A stretch of DNA of 10,825 bases from assembly GCA_030824835.1 (NCBI GenBank), contig JAPJRA010000063.1:1-10825 (forward strand), written 5' to 3'. Both the position numbers and the translations under genes were made by a program. This document shows positions 1-7,648 of the stretch, piece after piece. Below the pieces are notes generated by a model, which did not search any database, was not told the origin of the DNA, and saw only the letters and a list, made by a program, of their open reading frames with translations. The stretch is from Geminicoccaceae bacterium. GTDB taxonomy: Bacteria; Pseudomonadota; Alphaproteobacteria; Geminicoccales; Geminicoccaceae. Position 1 is the first letter of the stretch. Each line of letters opens with the position of its first letter.

Positions 1-897
1 GCCGTCTATCAGGCAGCCTACGATACGGCGAAGGCAGAGCTGGCGCAGGCAGAAGCAGCCCTGGTCTCGGCGTCCAAGCGGTCGCAGCGCAATCAGGAGC
101 TGGTGCGCACCAACGCGGTGAGCCGGGCTTCCGTCGACGACGCGTTGTCGGCGGAAGGTGAGGCGAAGGCTGCGGTCGAGGCTCGCCAAGCGGCACTCGC
201 GGCCGCCAAGATCAATCTCAACTACACCACGGTGACGGCCCCGATCGACGGTCGGATCGGGCGCTCGGCGTTCACGGCCGGGGCGCTCGTGACGGCGAAT
301 CAGGATGGCGTGCTGACCTCGATCCATCAGCTCGACCCGATTTATGTGGACGTCACGCAGTCTAGCGCGCAGCTGCTGGAGCTTCGCCGGGCGGTGGATG
401 ACGGGCGATACCAGCGAGTGGAGCCGGGCGGTGCCGAGGTCAGCCTCACACTCGAGGACGGCACGACGTACGCGCATCCGGGAAAGCTGGAGTTCTCCGA
501 TGTTCAGGTCAGTGAGAGCACCGGCGCGGTGACGTTGCGCGCCCTGTTCCCCAATCCTGACGGGATTCTCCTACCAGGCATGTTCGTGCGTGCCGACATC
601 AAGGCGGGCGTCGATCCGATGGGCATTCTGGTGCCGCAGCGTGCGGTCAGCCGGGACCCGAAGGGCCGCGCGGTGGCCCTGGTGGTGCTGCCGGACAATA
701 AGGTCGAGCAGCGAATCCTGACCACTGATCAGACGGTAGGCGATCAGTGGCTCGTTACCGATGGGGTGAAGGCGGGCGACCGGGTGATCATTGCCGGCCT
801 GCAGAAAGCTAAGCCCGGTGCGACCGTGCAGGTAAGCGAGCCAGAAGGCAAGCCGGTGGCCGATGCCGCCGGCACCGATGCGCCGATCCGGAGATAG
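1..897 (+). CDS. RND efflux periplasmic adaptor (HlyD/AcrA/MexA family), 5'-partial
   Basis: This is the periplasmic adaptor (membrane fusion protein) that links an inner-membrane RND pump to an outer-membrane channel. The frame is open from base 1, so the start lies outside the window; 298 residues are visible against about 390-400 in AcrA or MexA, so roughly 100 N-terminal residues (lipid-attachment signal and first lipoyl half) are missing. The first 65 or so visible residues are an Ala/Glu/Lys-rich coiled-coil hairpin. It is followed by the typical second lipoyl half (NYTTVTAPIDGRIGRS), then the beta-barrel domain (LDPIYVDVTQSS) and the membrane-proximal domain (ILLPGMFVRADI, VPQRAVSRDPKGRA). 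The tail is a low-complexity stretch rich in Ala, Pro and Asp. The stop is 3 bases before the pump gene, which shows a shared transcript. Family assignment is secure; drug specificity cannot be read from sequence. Confidence 0.95.
   Translation, partial: AVYQAAYDTAKAELAQAEAALVSASKRSQRNQELVRTNAVSRASVDDALSAEGEAKAAVEARQAALAAAKINLNYTTVTAPIDGRIGRSAFTAGALVTANQDGVLTSIHQLDPIYVDVTQSSAQLLELRRAVDDGRYQRVEPGGAEVSLTLEDGTTYAHPGKLEFSDVQVSESTGAVTLRALFPNPDGILLPGMFVRADIKAGVDPMGILVPQRAVSRDPKGRAVALVVLPDNKVEQRILTTDQTVGDQWLVTDGVKAGDRVIIAGLQKAKPGATVQVSEPEGKPVADAAGTDAPIRR
890..893 (+). promoter_or_regulatory. Shine-Dalgarno for the RND pump GTG start
   Basis: GGAG sits 7 bases before the GTG at 901 and overlaps the last codons of the adaptor gene. 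It supports the GTG start and suggests translational coupling of adaptor and pump. Confidence 0.6.
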
Positions 898-900
898 TGG

Positions 901-3900
901 GTGGCCAGATTCTTCATCGACCGGCCGATCTTCGCCTGGGTGCTGGCCATCGTCGTGATGCTGGCAGGCGGCTTGGCGATTTGGACTCTGCCCGTTGCCC
1001 AGTATCCCTCGATCGCGCCGCCATCCATCTCGATCACAGCCACGTTTCCTGGCGCATCGGCGAAGGTCGTGGAAGATTCGGTGACCCAGGTCATCGAGCA
1101 GCGGATGAAGAACCTGGACGGCCTGCGCTACATGGCCGCCAACAGCAGTTCGTCCGGCCGGGTCGAGATCACCTTGACCTTCGAGCCCGGAACCAATCCC
1201 GACATCGCCCAGGTCCAGGTCCAGAACAAGCTGGCGCTGGCTTCGCCGCTCTTGCCCGAGGAAGTACAGCGCCAGGGTGTGCAGGTCGCCAAGGCGTCCA
1301 GGAACTTCCTGATGGTGGTGGGGCTCGTCGCGGCCGAGGGCTCGGGCTACACGCAGACTGATCTCGCTGATTTCATGGCGTCGAGCATTCAGGACCCGGT
1401 CTCGCGGGTCAGGGGCGTGGGCGAGGTGCGGCTGTTCGGTGCGCCTTACGCGATGCGCATCTGGCTCGACCCGCGCAAGCTGATGAATTTCGGCCTCACT
1501 CCCTCCGACGTCGTCGCCGCCATCAGGGCGCAGAACGCCCAGGTGGCCGCCGGCCAGCTCGGCGCCTTACCGGCGGTGCAAGGGCAGCAGCTCAACGCGA
1601 CGATTACCGCGCAGTCCCTATTGCAGACGCCCGAACAGTTCCGCCAGATCTTCCTGCGGACGATCGAGGACGGCTCGACGATCCGCTTGGGCGACGTGGC
1701 GCAGGTGGCAGTCGGCGCGGACGAATACACCACGACCGCCAGCTTCAATGGGCGGCCCTCCACCGGTCTGGCAATCCAGCTGGCGTCTGGGGCCAACGCC
1801 CTGGAGACGGCCGAGGCCGTCCGCGCCGAGATGGACGAGCTGCGCAGCTTCGTACCGGAGGGGATGGAGATCATCATCCCTTACGACACCACGCCGTTCG
1901 TGAAGGTGTCGATCGAAAGCGTCGTGCACACCCTGATCGAGGCGATCGTCCTGGTCTTCCTCGTGATGTACCTGTTCCTGCAGAATTTCCGGGCGACGCT
2001 GATCCCGACGATCGCGGTGCCGGTGGTGCTGCTCGGCACGTTCGCCATCCTCGAGTTCGCTGGATTCTCGATCAACACGCTCACCATGTTCGCCATGGTG
2101 CTGGCGATCGGTCTGCTGGTCGACGATGCCATCGTGGTGGTGGAGAACGTCGAGCGCATCATGCACGACGAGAAGCTCTCCCCGAAGGAGGCGACGCGCA
2201 AGTCGATGGACCAGATCACCGGTGCCCTGATCGGCATCGGCCTCGTTCTGTCGGCGGTGTTCGTGCCGATGGCCTTCTTCGGCGGCTCGACCGGGGTCAT
2301 CTACCGCCAGTTCTCGATCACCATTGTCTCGGCGATGGGGCTCTCCGTGCTCACGGCCCTGATCCTGACCCCGGCGCTATGTGCCACGCTGCTGAAGCCG
2401 TCCCTGCCGCCGCGGCGGGGACCGTTCGCTTGGTTCAACCGCGGCTTTGCTAGGACCAACAGCGGCTATGTTGGCATGGTCGGCTACATGGCGCGGCGCG
2501 CGGCACGGTTCCTAGTCGTCTACCTGATCCTCGCCGCTGGCGTCGGCTATATGTTCGTGCGCCTCCCGACCGCGTTCCTGCCGGATGAGGACCAGGGGAT
2601 CATGTTCGTCCTGGCGCAGCTGCCCGTGGGTGCGACCCAGGAGCGGACCCTGGCGGTACTGAAGACGGTGGAGCGGCATTTCCTCGAGGACGAGGCGGCC
2701 TCGGTGGCGTCGATCTTCACGGTTGCGGGTTTCAGCTTCGCCGGATCCGGGCAGAATGCCGGGATCGGCTTCGTGCTGCTGAAGGACTGGTCCGAACGCA
2801 AGAATCCCTCGCAGCATGTGGGTGCGATCGCGCGGCGGGCGATGGGCTCATTCGCGCAGATCAAGGACGCCATGGTGTTCGCGTTTGCGCCGCCCGCCGT
2901 CCTCGAGCTGGGCAACGCGACCGGATTCGATGTGCAGTTACAGGACCGCGCCGGCCTCGGGCACGACGCGTTGATGGCCGCGCGGAATCAGTTCTTGGGG
3001 CTGGCGGCGCAGAACCCAAGCCTGATGGGCGTGCGGCCGAACGGTCTCGAGGATCAGCCCGAATACCGGCTGGTTATCGATCACCACAAGGTGGGCGCCC
3101 TAAGCCTCTCGATCGAGGACGTCAACGCCGCGCTGTCCACGGCCTGGGGTGGCGTCTACGTCAACGACTATCTGGACCGCGGCCGCATTAAGAAGGTTCG
3201 CGTTCAGGCGGATGCGCCCTACCGCATGCTGCCGGAAGATCTGGACCAATGGTACGTGCGCAATAGCCACGGCGAGATGGTTCCGTTCTCTGCCTTCGCC
3301 AGTGCCCACTGGACCTACGGCTCGCCGCGGCTGGAACGCTATAACGGCATGCCGTCGCTCGAGATCCTTGGGCAGGCGGCGCCGGGCCTGAGCTCGGGTG
3401 CGGCCATGGACGCGGTCGAAAGCATCATGGCGCAGCTGCCGCCTGGCATCGGCTACGAGTGGACCGGCATCTCCGATCAGGAGCGTTCGGCCAACGCCCA
3501 GGCGCCGATGCTCTATGCGATCTCGATACTCGTTGTGTTCCTTTGCCTCGCGGCCCTTTATGAGAGCTGGTCGATCCCGTTCTCGGTGATGCTGGTGGTG
3601 CCGCTGGGCGTCTTTGGCGCCTTGGCGGCGGCGATGCTGGCTGGGCTGTCGAACGATGTCTTCTTTCAGGTGGGCCTGCTCACCACGATCGGTCTCGCCG
3701 CCAAGAACGCCATCCTGATCGTCGAGTTCGCCAAGGACCAGAACGAGGCCGGCAAGAGCGTGATGGAGGCGGTGCTGGAGGCGGCTCGGCTGCGTCTACG
3801 GCCGATCGTCATGACGTCGCTGGCCTTTGGGCTGGGCGTGACACCGCTGGCGGTGTCGACCGGCGCCGGGTCGGGTGGCCAGAACGCGATCGGCATCGGG

Positions 3901-4038
3901 GTGCTGGGCGGCGTCCTCGCTGCGACGTTCCTCGGCATCCTGTTCGTGCCACTGTTCTACGTCCTGGTGCGCCGGCTGTTCGGACGTCGAAAGGACGATC
4001 CGCAACCGGCCGTGCCACAGTCCCTACCCGCGGAATAG
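901..4038 (+). CDS. RND multidrug efflux permease (HAE-1, AcrB/MexB family)
   Basis: This is the proton-driven inner-membrane pump of a tripartite efflux system; it takes substrates from the periplasm or outer membrane leaflet and passes them to the channel. At 1045 residues it has the full family length (AcrB is 1049). The start is GTG, giving the usual N-terminus [16 protein letters not shown]. The first helix is followed by a large periplasmic loop (about residues 30-335). Helix 4 carries the proton-relay pair Asp408-Asp409 in [17 protein letters not shown], and the partner Lys935 lies in [13 protein letters not shown], matching D407/D408/K940 of AcrB. The second periplasmic loop covers roughly residues 560-865. 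The catalytic set is intact, so the pump should be functional. It forms one unit with the adaptor upstream. No outer-membrane factor gene follows; one may lie upstream or elsewhere. Substrates are unknown. Confidence 0.97.
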   Translation: MARFFIDRPIFAWVLAIVVMLAGGLAIWTLPVAQYPSIAPPSISITATFPGASAKVVEDSVTQVIEQRMKNLDGLRYMAANSSSSGRVEITLTFEPGTNPDIAQVQVQNKLALASPLLPEEVQRQGVQVAKASRNFLMVVGLVAAEGSGYTQTDLADFMASSIQDPVSRVRGVGEVRLFGAPYAMRIWLDPRKLMNFGLTPSDVVAAIRAQNAQVAAGQLGALPAVQGQQLNATITAQSLLQTPEQFRQIFLRTIEDGSTIRLGDVAQVAVGADEYTTTASFNGRPSTGLAIQLASGANALETAEAVRAEMDELRSFVPEGMEIIIPYDTTPFVKVSIESVVHTLIEAIVLVFLVMYLFLQNFRATLIPTIAVPVVLLGTFAILEFAGFSINTLTMFAMVLAIGLLVDDAIVVVENVERIMHDEKLSPKEATRKSMDQITGALIGIGLVLSAVFVPMAFFGGSTGVIYRQFSITIVSAMGLSVLTALILTPALCATLLKPSLPPRRGPFAWFNRGFARTNSGYVGMVGYMARRAARFLVVYLILAAGVGYMFVRLPTAFLPDEDQGIMFVLAQLPVGATQERTLAVLKTVERHFLEDEAASVASIFTVAGFSFAGSGQNAGIGFVLLKDWSERKNPSQHVGAIARRAMGSFAQIKDAMVFAFAPPAVLELGNATGFDVQLQDRAGLGHDALMAARNQFLGLAAQNPSLMGVRPNGLEDQPEYRLVIDHHKVGALSLSIEDVNAALSTAWGGVYVNDYLDRGRIKKVRVQADAPYRMLPEDLDQWYVRNSHGEMVPFSAFASAHWTYGSPRLERYNGMPSLEILGQAAPGLSSGAAMDAVESIMAQLPPGIGYEWTGISDQERSANAQAPMLYAISILVVFLCLAALYESWSIPFSVMLVVPLGVFGALAAAMLAGLSNDVFFQVGLLTTIGLAAKNAILIVEFAKDQNEAGKSVMEAVLEAARLRLRPIVMTSLAFGLGVTPLAVSTGAGSGGQNAIGIGVLGGVLAATFLGILFVPLFYVLVRRLFGRRKDDPQPAVPQSLPAE

Positions 4039-4052
4039 GGTGGCTGCGCCCA

Positions 4053-4448
4053 CTAGCTCCCGGGTGCCGTGTCGGATTGGTTCCGCCGCAGCGCCGAATC
4101 GATGCACAGGATGAGATCCTGCGCATTGAAGGGCTTGCTCAGGAAGCCGAGCGCGCCGCCGGCAAGTGCGCGGCGGCGAACCCGCTCCTCGGGATAGGCG
4201 GTAATGAAAACGGTGGGCAGGCGAACATTGCGGGCGAGCAGCAGATCCTGCAGCTCGAGCCCGCTCATTCCGGGCATCTGCACATCGACGATCAGGCAAG
4301 CCGTATCGTCGATCCGGCCCGACCGCAAAAACTCGGCCGCGGCGGCAAAGACCCGCGCCGAGTACCCGAGCGACCGCACCAAGCTCTCTAGGGCGATACG
4401 AACGGACTCGTCATCATCGATGATCGCGATCACCGGAACATTGCGCAA
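4053..4448 (-). CDS. Stand-alone response-regulator receiver domain (FixJ type)
   Basis: This 131-residue protein is a single phosphoreceiver domain with no DNA-binding or enzymatic output domain. The acidic pocket is at Asp11-Asp12-Asp13, the phosphoacceptor is Asp55 in CLIVDVQMPGMSG, the switch Thr is Thr83 in VFITAY, and the conserved Lys-Pro is 105-106 in GFLSKPF. The start is TTG: an in-frame TAA sits directly before it, so no upstream start is possible, and the residues just after it match the usual FixJ-type N-terminus. A GTG at codon 6 is a less likely alternative because it would shorten the first beta strand. A GCGGGA stretch 8 bases or so upstream could serve as a weak ribosome site. 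It is convergent with the pump gene, 14 bases away. No histidine kinase is visible, so it may act as a phosphate shuttle or protein-binding switch for a partner encoded elsewhere. Confidence 0.88.
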   Translation of the reverse strand: MRNVPVIAIIDDDESVRIALESLVRSLGYSARVFAAAAEFLRSGRIDDTACLIVDVQMPGMSGLELQDLLLARNVRLPTVFITAYPEERVRRRALAGGALGFLSKPFNAQDLILCIDSALRRNQSDTAPGS

Positions 4449-4504
4449 TTAATCTATCCCGCCGGTTGGCCCGGACACGATGTGGCCAAGGCAAGCCAAC
4501 CTCG

Positions 4505-4532
4505 CGACGGAACATGGACCATGGGGTCGGTT
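4505..4532 (+). promoter_or_regulatory. GGAAC-type (EcfG-like) candidate promoter, first copy
   Basis: CGACGGAAC is followed by a perfect inverted repeat CATGG-A-CCATG (4513-4523) and then by GGTT, which begins 15 bases after GGAAC. The alphaproteobacterial general-stress sigma factor EcfG recognises GGAAC, 16-17 bases, then CGTT, so this is a near match with a spacing one base short. It points toward the candidate small ORF and dps. Low confidence. Confidence 0.2.
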
Positions 4533-4538
4533 CTGCAC

Positions 4539-4544
4539 ATTATA
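4539..4544 (-). promoter_or_regulatory. TATAAT -10 box, possible promoter of the receiver gene
   Basis: Read on the minus strand this is a perfect TATAAT hexamer, uncommon in DNA this GC-rich. It lies about 90 bases before the TTG start of the receiver gene, which would give a leader of about 84 bases. I see no good TTGACA-like -35 box at 16-18 bases, so the assignment is tentative. Confidence 0.3.
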
Positions 4545-4561
4545 CGGAGGTCTTAGCAGAC

Positions 4562-4732
4562 ATGTTTCACCCGGACCCGGGCGCCGGGAGTCTCAGCAAT
4601 GTGCCGGAGACGCCGAACGAATTGGAGGCCGTGGCTGTGTCGCTCGAGCCGGTGCCCGTCCCGCTAGCGCTCAATCCGGTGCGTCTTGAGAAGACAGCAG
4701 ATTCTGGCGCGCAGGAGACATCGATGTGTTGA
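4562..4732 (+). CDS. Candidate small protein, 56 residues, unknown
   Basis: I do not recognise this product. The reading frame from this ATG encodes an acidic, Pro/Val/Leu-rich 56-residue peptide containing VSLEPVPVPLALNPVRL and ending SMC. A full GGAGG Shine-Dalgarno (4546-4550) lies 11 bases upstream, longer than ideal spacing. About three quarters of third codon positions are G or C, close to the neighbouring genes, which favours coding. The frame also stays open upstream to an ATG at 4466, but that extension has no ribosome site. It has no membrane segment or signal peptide. It may be chance in GC-rich DNA; ribosome profiling or homologues would decide. Confidence 0.25.
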   Translation: MFHPDPGAGSLSNVPETPNELEAVAVSLEPVPVPLALNPVRLEKTADSGAQETSMC

Positions 4733-4821
4733 GAGTGAGAAACTTGCAATGTCATGCCGCACTCATGCCTCCGATACTTACAGGTGTCCGAATAAATGCA
4801 GTTAATGCGAGCATCGACAGA

Positions 4822-4850
4822 CGACGGAACCGTGGTCCAATGCACGGATT
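4822..4850 (+). promoter_or_regulatory. GGAAC-type (EcfG-like) candidate promoter before dps, second copy
   Basis: CGACGGAAC (4822-4830) recurs here about 70 bases before the dps start, followed by TGGTCCA and, 16 bases after GGAAC, by GATT in place of the EcfG-consensus CGTT. In alphaproteobacteria dps genes are often under general-stress (EcfG) control, which makes the position attractive, but the -10 match is poor. Confidence 0.2.
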
Positions 4851-4885
4851 TGACAGGAGGCCGTGTGCCGGTGTGGCCGGGCAAC

Positions 4886-4892
4886 AAGGGAG
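4886..4892 (+). promoter_or_regulatory. Shine-Dalgarno fixing the dps start
   Basis: AAGGGAG lies 8 bases before the ATG at 4901. It decides for that start over the in-frame ATG at 4796, which has no such site and would add 35 residues unlike any Dps N-terminus. Confidence 0.8.
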
Positions 4893-4900
4893 CTTTGAGC

Positions 4901-5425
4901 ATGACAAAAGATGCCAAGTCGCGGCGTAAGGCTAATCTCGCTACGCCTTCGATCCTAGGCGACAATGCGGTGCAGGACATCGCTGGCGCGCTCAACATTC
5001 TACTCGCCGATTTTTTCGCCCTGTACATGAAGACGAAGAACTTCCACTGGCACGTCTCGGGGCCGCATTTTCGCGACTACCACCTGCTGCTCGATGACCA
5101 AGCGGCACAGATCTACGGCGCCACCGACGCCATGGCGGAGCGGGTGCGCAAGCTGGGTGGGACAACCTTGCGTTCGGTTGGCCAGATCTCCAAGCTCCAG
5201 CGGGTGAAGGACAACGACGCCGACTACGTTACCCCGCAGGACATGCTGGCCGAGCTGCGCGACGACAACAAGGACCTGACCTCGCGGATGAAGGAAACTC
5301 ACGACGTGTGCGACGAGCATGGCGACGTCGCGACGGCCAGCCTGCTGGAGAATTGGATCGACGAGGCCGAACAGCGGATCTGGTTTCTGTTCGAGGCCGG
5401 CCGGACCCAGGGCGGCGCCGCTTAG
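4901..5425 (+). CDS. dps: Dps family DNA-binding ferritin-like protein
   Basis: Dps forms a 12-subunit cage that oxidises and stores iron using hydrogen peroxide and protects DNA during stress and starvation; it acts in the cytoplasm and nucleoid. The product is 174 residues, a normal family length. The ferroxidase residues are all present at the family spacing: His49 (NFHWHVSG), His61, Asp65 (DYHLLLDDQ) and Glu80 (AMAERVRKLGG), which match H51, H63, D67 and E82 of E. coli Dps. A short basic N-terminal tail (MTKDAKSRRK) could bind DNA. The start is fixed by a good Shine-Dalgarno. The gene stands alone on its strand. Its TAG stop overlaps the TAA stop of the convergent LysR gene, so no room is left for a separate terminator. 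Regulation by a stress sigma factor is likely from family knowledge but only weakly supported here. Confidence 0.95.
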   Translation: MTKDAKSRRKANLATPSILGDNAVQDIAGALNILLADFFALYMKTKNFHWHVSGPHFRDYHLLLDDQAAQIYGATDAMAERVRKLGGTTLRSVGQISKLQRVKDNDADYVTPQDMLAELRDDNKDLTSRMKETHDVCDEHGDVATASLLENWIDEAEQRIWFLFEAGRTQGGAA

Positions 5426-6297
5426 GGGAGATTCAGCCCGTCGGCGAACGCCCGCGCGGCGCGGCTCGGGCGGCGCTCCCTGTGACGTAGAAGCTGGAAC
5501 GATCGATGGTCCAGCCTCACGTCGAGTTCTCGAAGCGTGCCGCCGCGGAGCCGCGGCGCTGCCACCAGCCGGGAGATCCCAGCAATACCCATGCCAGCCT
5601 CGACCGCGCCGAGCACGGCTTCGTTCGACGGCAGCTCAAGCTCGATCCGGAGCCGTGATACTTCCAATCCGAGCCGGGTCAACGACGCTTCCAGTTGCGT
5701 GCGCGTTCCGGATCCGGGCTCGCGCGATACCCATGTCAGTTCGAGCAGATCGCCGGCCGCAATTGGCATGGGCGGTGACGCGCCGCTGCCAGCGACGATG
5801 ATCAGTTGGTCGGCGCCAACCGTCGTTGCGGCCAACGCCGGCTCGTCAACCGCGCCCTCTACCAAGCCAAGCTCGGCCGACCCGTCGATTACGGCGCGTG
5901 CCACCTGGCTGGTGTTGCCGATGGTGACCTGCATCTCGATGCCGGGACGTGCACGATGGAATGCGGCTAGCCGCTCCGGCAGCCAATAGCTGGCGATGGT
6001 CTGGCTCGCGGCGATGGCAAGCGTGCCGTGATCGAGGTCGGCAAACTCGGCCAGGACCCGTTCGGTGGCCTTGGCTTGGGCGAGCACGCGCAGCGCCTCC
6101 GGCAGAACCGAGCGACCGGCTTCGGTAAGCTCGATACGCCGCCCGACCCGATGGAAGAGCGGCACGCCATGCCGGGTCTCGAGCGCGGCAATCGCGGCAC
6201 TGACGGTGGACTGGGTGAGGTGGAGCGCCTCGGCCGCGCGCGTTACATGCTCGCGCTCGGCTACGGCCACGAAGATGCGCAGCTGGTCGAGGGTCAT
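5422..6297 (-). CDS. LysR-type transcriptional regulator (YeiE/CysL-like)
   Basis: This 291-residue protein is a LysR-type regulator. The N-terminal winged helix-turn-helix is clear (MTLDQLRIFVAVAE; AAEALHLTQSTVSAAIAALE, helix-turn-helix about residues 18-37), followed by a linker helix and a two-lobed effector domain (about 88-285; LAIAASQTIASYWLPERL, AGMGIAGIS). I chose the ATG at 6297, which gives the canonical N-terminus; a TTG three codons upstream (6306) is the only extension and has no ribosome site. It is divergent from a YeiH-family transporter gene, the same pairing as yeiE-yeiH in enterobacteria, where YeiE is linked to sulfite and sulfur handling. From that I infer that it controls the transporter and probably itself, through the shared 239-base region. 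The effector ligand cannot be read from sequence. Its stop overlaps that of dps. Confidence 0.93.
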   Translation of the reverse strand: MTLDQLRIFVAVAEREHVTRAAEALHLTQSTVSAAIAALETRHGVPLFHRVGRRIELTEAGRSVLPEALRVLAQAKATERVLAEFADLDHGTLAIAASQTIASYWLPERLAAFHRARPGIEMQVTIGNTSQVARAVIDGSAELGLVEGAVDEPALAATTVGADQLIIVAGSGASPPMPIAAGDLLELTWVSREPGSGTRTQLEASLTRLGLEVSRLRIELELPSNEAVLGAVEAGMGIAGISRLVAAPRLRGGTLRELDVRLDHRSFQLLRHRERRPSRAARAFADGLNLP

Positions 6298-6442
6298 TGC
6301 CGCCAAGTCGCTGACGGGCGTCCCGGTCGAATCGAGCAGATGGCTCGGGGCATCTTTGTTGGCGTCATCTCTTTTCCGACCCTGCTTTCGGCGCTTGGCG
6401 GCCGGGCCTTCGTGACCGGCCCCGAGCCCTACAGGTCAATCA

Positions 6443-6457
6443 ATCGATTCTGACGAT
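6443..6457. promoter_or_regulatory. Candidate LysR operator (T-N11-A inverted repeat)
   Basis: ATCG, 7 bases, CGAT forms an inverted repeat that contains the LysR-family T-N11-A signature (T6444, A6456). It overlaps a second repeat CGAT-N7-ATCG (6445-6459) and the palindrome AATCGATT (6442-6449). It lies about 80 bases before the yeiH-type start and 145 before the regulator start, a usual place for a divergent LysR promoter. Binding is inferred, not shown. Confidence 0.4.
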
Positions 6458-6536
6458 CGGTTCAACCAGGATAACTCGTTGGAGCGGGTCGGCCGGTCCA
6501 GTGCACTCTGCTCTCGAACAGTCGCGAGAGATCGTC

Positions 6537-7625
6537 ATGTCTATGGCCCGCATCTCTATCCAGGGTGTCCTACGCCCCGGTTTCCTTTCGATGGGCCGCA
6601 AAGCTTCGATCGTGTGGCTGCTGCTGCCGGGCCTGACGCTTTGCGTCGCGGTGACCTTCGTCGCCATCGCGCTGCAGGAGCTGGAGCGGCGAGGGCTGGG
6701 TCGGGCTTGGCTGGAGAGCCTCGTGCTGGCCATTCTGCTTGGCACGGCCGTGCGTAGTCTCTGGCTCCCGCACGCTCGCTGGCAGCCCGGAATCACGTTT
6801 GCCGCCAAGACCTTGCTTGAGGTCGCGGTGATGTTGCTCGGCCTTTCGCTCACGTCAGGTGTTATGCTGGCGGCCGGCCCTGGACTCCTGCTCGGCATCG
6901 TGGCGGTCGTAGCCGTGGCACTGCTGGCGAGCTACGTCATCGGCCGTGTGTTCGGCCTGCCACCGCGACTGGCGGTGCTCGTTGCCTGCGGGAACTCGAT
7001 CTGCGGCAACTCGGCGATTGCGGCGGCGGCACCGGTGATCGGCGCCCACGGCGACGACATAGCGGCGTCCATCGCATTCACCGCCATTCTGGGGGTAATC
7101 GTGGTGCTGGGCTTGCCGCTGCTGGTCCCGGCTCTAGGCCTGTCGCCAACCCAGTACGGTGTCCTCGCCGGGCTTACGGTCTATGCCGTGCCCCAGGTTC
7201 TGGCGGCCACGGCTCCAGTCGCTGCGCTGAGCGTGCAGGTCGGCACGCTGGTCAAGCTCGTGCGTGTGCTGATGCTCGGCCCGGTGATGTTCACTCTGGC
7301 CTTGGCTAGCGGCCGGTTCGCGCCGGCAGACGCGGCCGGGGCCGCCCCGCTTCCGTCGGCTCACCGTCTTGTGCCCTGGTTCATCGTCGGCTTCCTCGTC
7401 CTCGCCACGGCCCGCTCGCTGGGCGTCGTGCCGGACGGACTGCTGGACCCCGTGGCGGCGATCGCCAACGCCTTGACCGTCGTCGCGATGGCCGCCCTGG
7501 GCCTCAGCACCGATCTCAGGTCCGTGGCCAGGGCAGGTATCGGGGTAACGGCGGCGGCCACGGGCTCGCTGCTGCTACTCGGTGCCATCAGCCTTGGCCT
7601 CATCTATGTCCTTGGCCTCCCATGA
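6537..7625 (+). CDS. yeiH: YeiH/UPF0324 family membrane transporter (putative sulfate/sulfite exporter)
   Basis: This 362-residue, strongly hydrophobic inner-membrane protein belongs to the YeiH (Cons_hypoth698, UPF0324) family, usually annotated as putative sulfate exporters. The signature ACGNSICGNSAIAAAAPVI is present (Gly152 to Ser159 for its core), and about ten membrane segments can be traced from WLLLPGLTLCVAVTFVAIAL to the C-terminal segment LLLLGAISLGLIYVLGLP. I chose the ATG at 6537 because GAGAG lies 6 bases before it; the longer alternative is a GTG at 6501 adding 12 residues without a ribosome site, and an ATG at 6543 is also possible. It is divergent from the LysR gene, which probably regulates it, perhaps in response to sulfite or a related anion. 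The transported substrate has weak experimental support in the family. It ends 16 bases from a convergent MFS gene. Confidence 0.92.
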   Translation: MSMARISIQGVLRPGFLSMGRKASIVWLLLPGLTLCVAVTFVAIALQELERRGLGRAWLESLVLAILLGTAVRSLWLPHARWQPGITFAAKTLLEVAVMLLGLSLTSGVMLAAGPGLLLGIVAVVAVALLASYVIGRVFGLPPRLAVLVACGNSICGNSAIAAAAPVIGAHGDDIAASIAFTAILGVIVVLGLPLLVPALGLSPTQYGVLAGLTVYAVPQVLAATAPVAALSVQVGTLVKLVRVLMLGPVMFTLALASGRFAPADAAGAAPLPSAHRLVPWFIVGFLVLATARSLGVVPDGLLDPVAAIANALTVVAMAALGLSTDLRSVARAGIGVTAAATGSLLLLGAISLGLIYVLGLP

Positions 7626-7630
7626 GGGAA

Positions 7631-7648
7631 GGCCTGCGGCATCAGGCC
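7631..7648. terminator. Hairpin between convergent yeiH and MFS genes
   Basis: GGCCTG, six bases, CAGGCC forms a perfect 6-base-pair stem spanning the stop codon of the MFS gene and the 16-base convergent gap. It could end transcription from both sides, but neither strand has a proper T tract after it, so it is a weak candidate. Confidence 0.3.

Larger units (their letters stand above)
4449..4900. other. Intergenic region between receiver gene and dps
   Basis: This 452-base stretch separates two divergent genes and should hold the promoters of both. It contains the minus-strand TATAAT box, a candidate 56-codon ORF, and two similar GGAAC-containing blocks. The part from 4733 to 4830 is visibly lower in GC than the coding DNA around it. 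I found no tRNA, insertion-sequence end or convincing intrinsic terminator in it. Confidence 0.5.

Noticed and set aside
4039..4056. GTGG/CCAC hairpin in the gap between pump and receiver genes
   Set aside because: Only a 4-base-pair stem with no T tract; too weak to call a terminator.
4796..4900. Longer dps start at the ATG at 4796
   Set aside because: It adds 35 residues with no Dps similarity and has no ribosome site, whereas AAGGGAG precedes the ATG at 4901 by 8 bases.
4567..5028. A 153-codon minus-strand frame across the dps 5' region
   Set aside because: It overlaps the dps start antisense, has no family pattern and no ribosome site.
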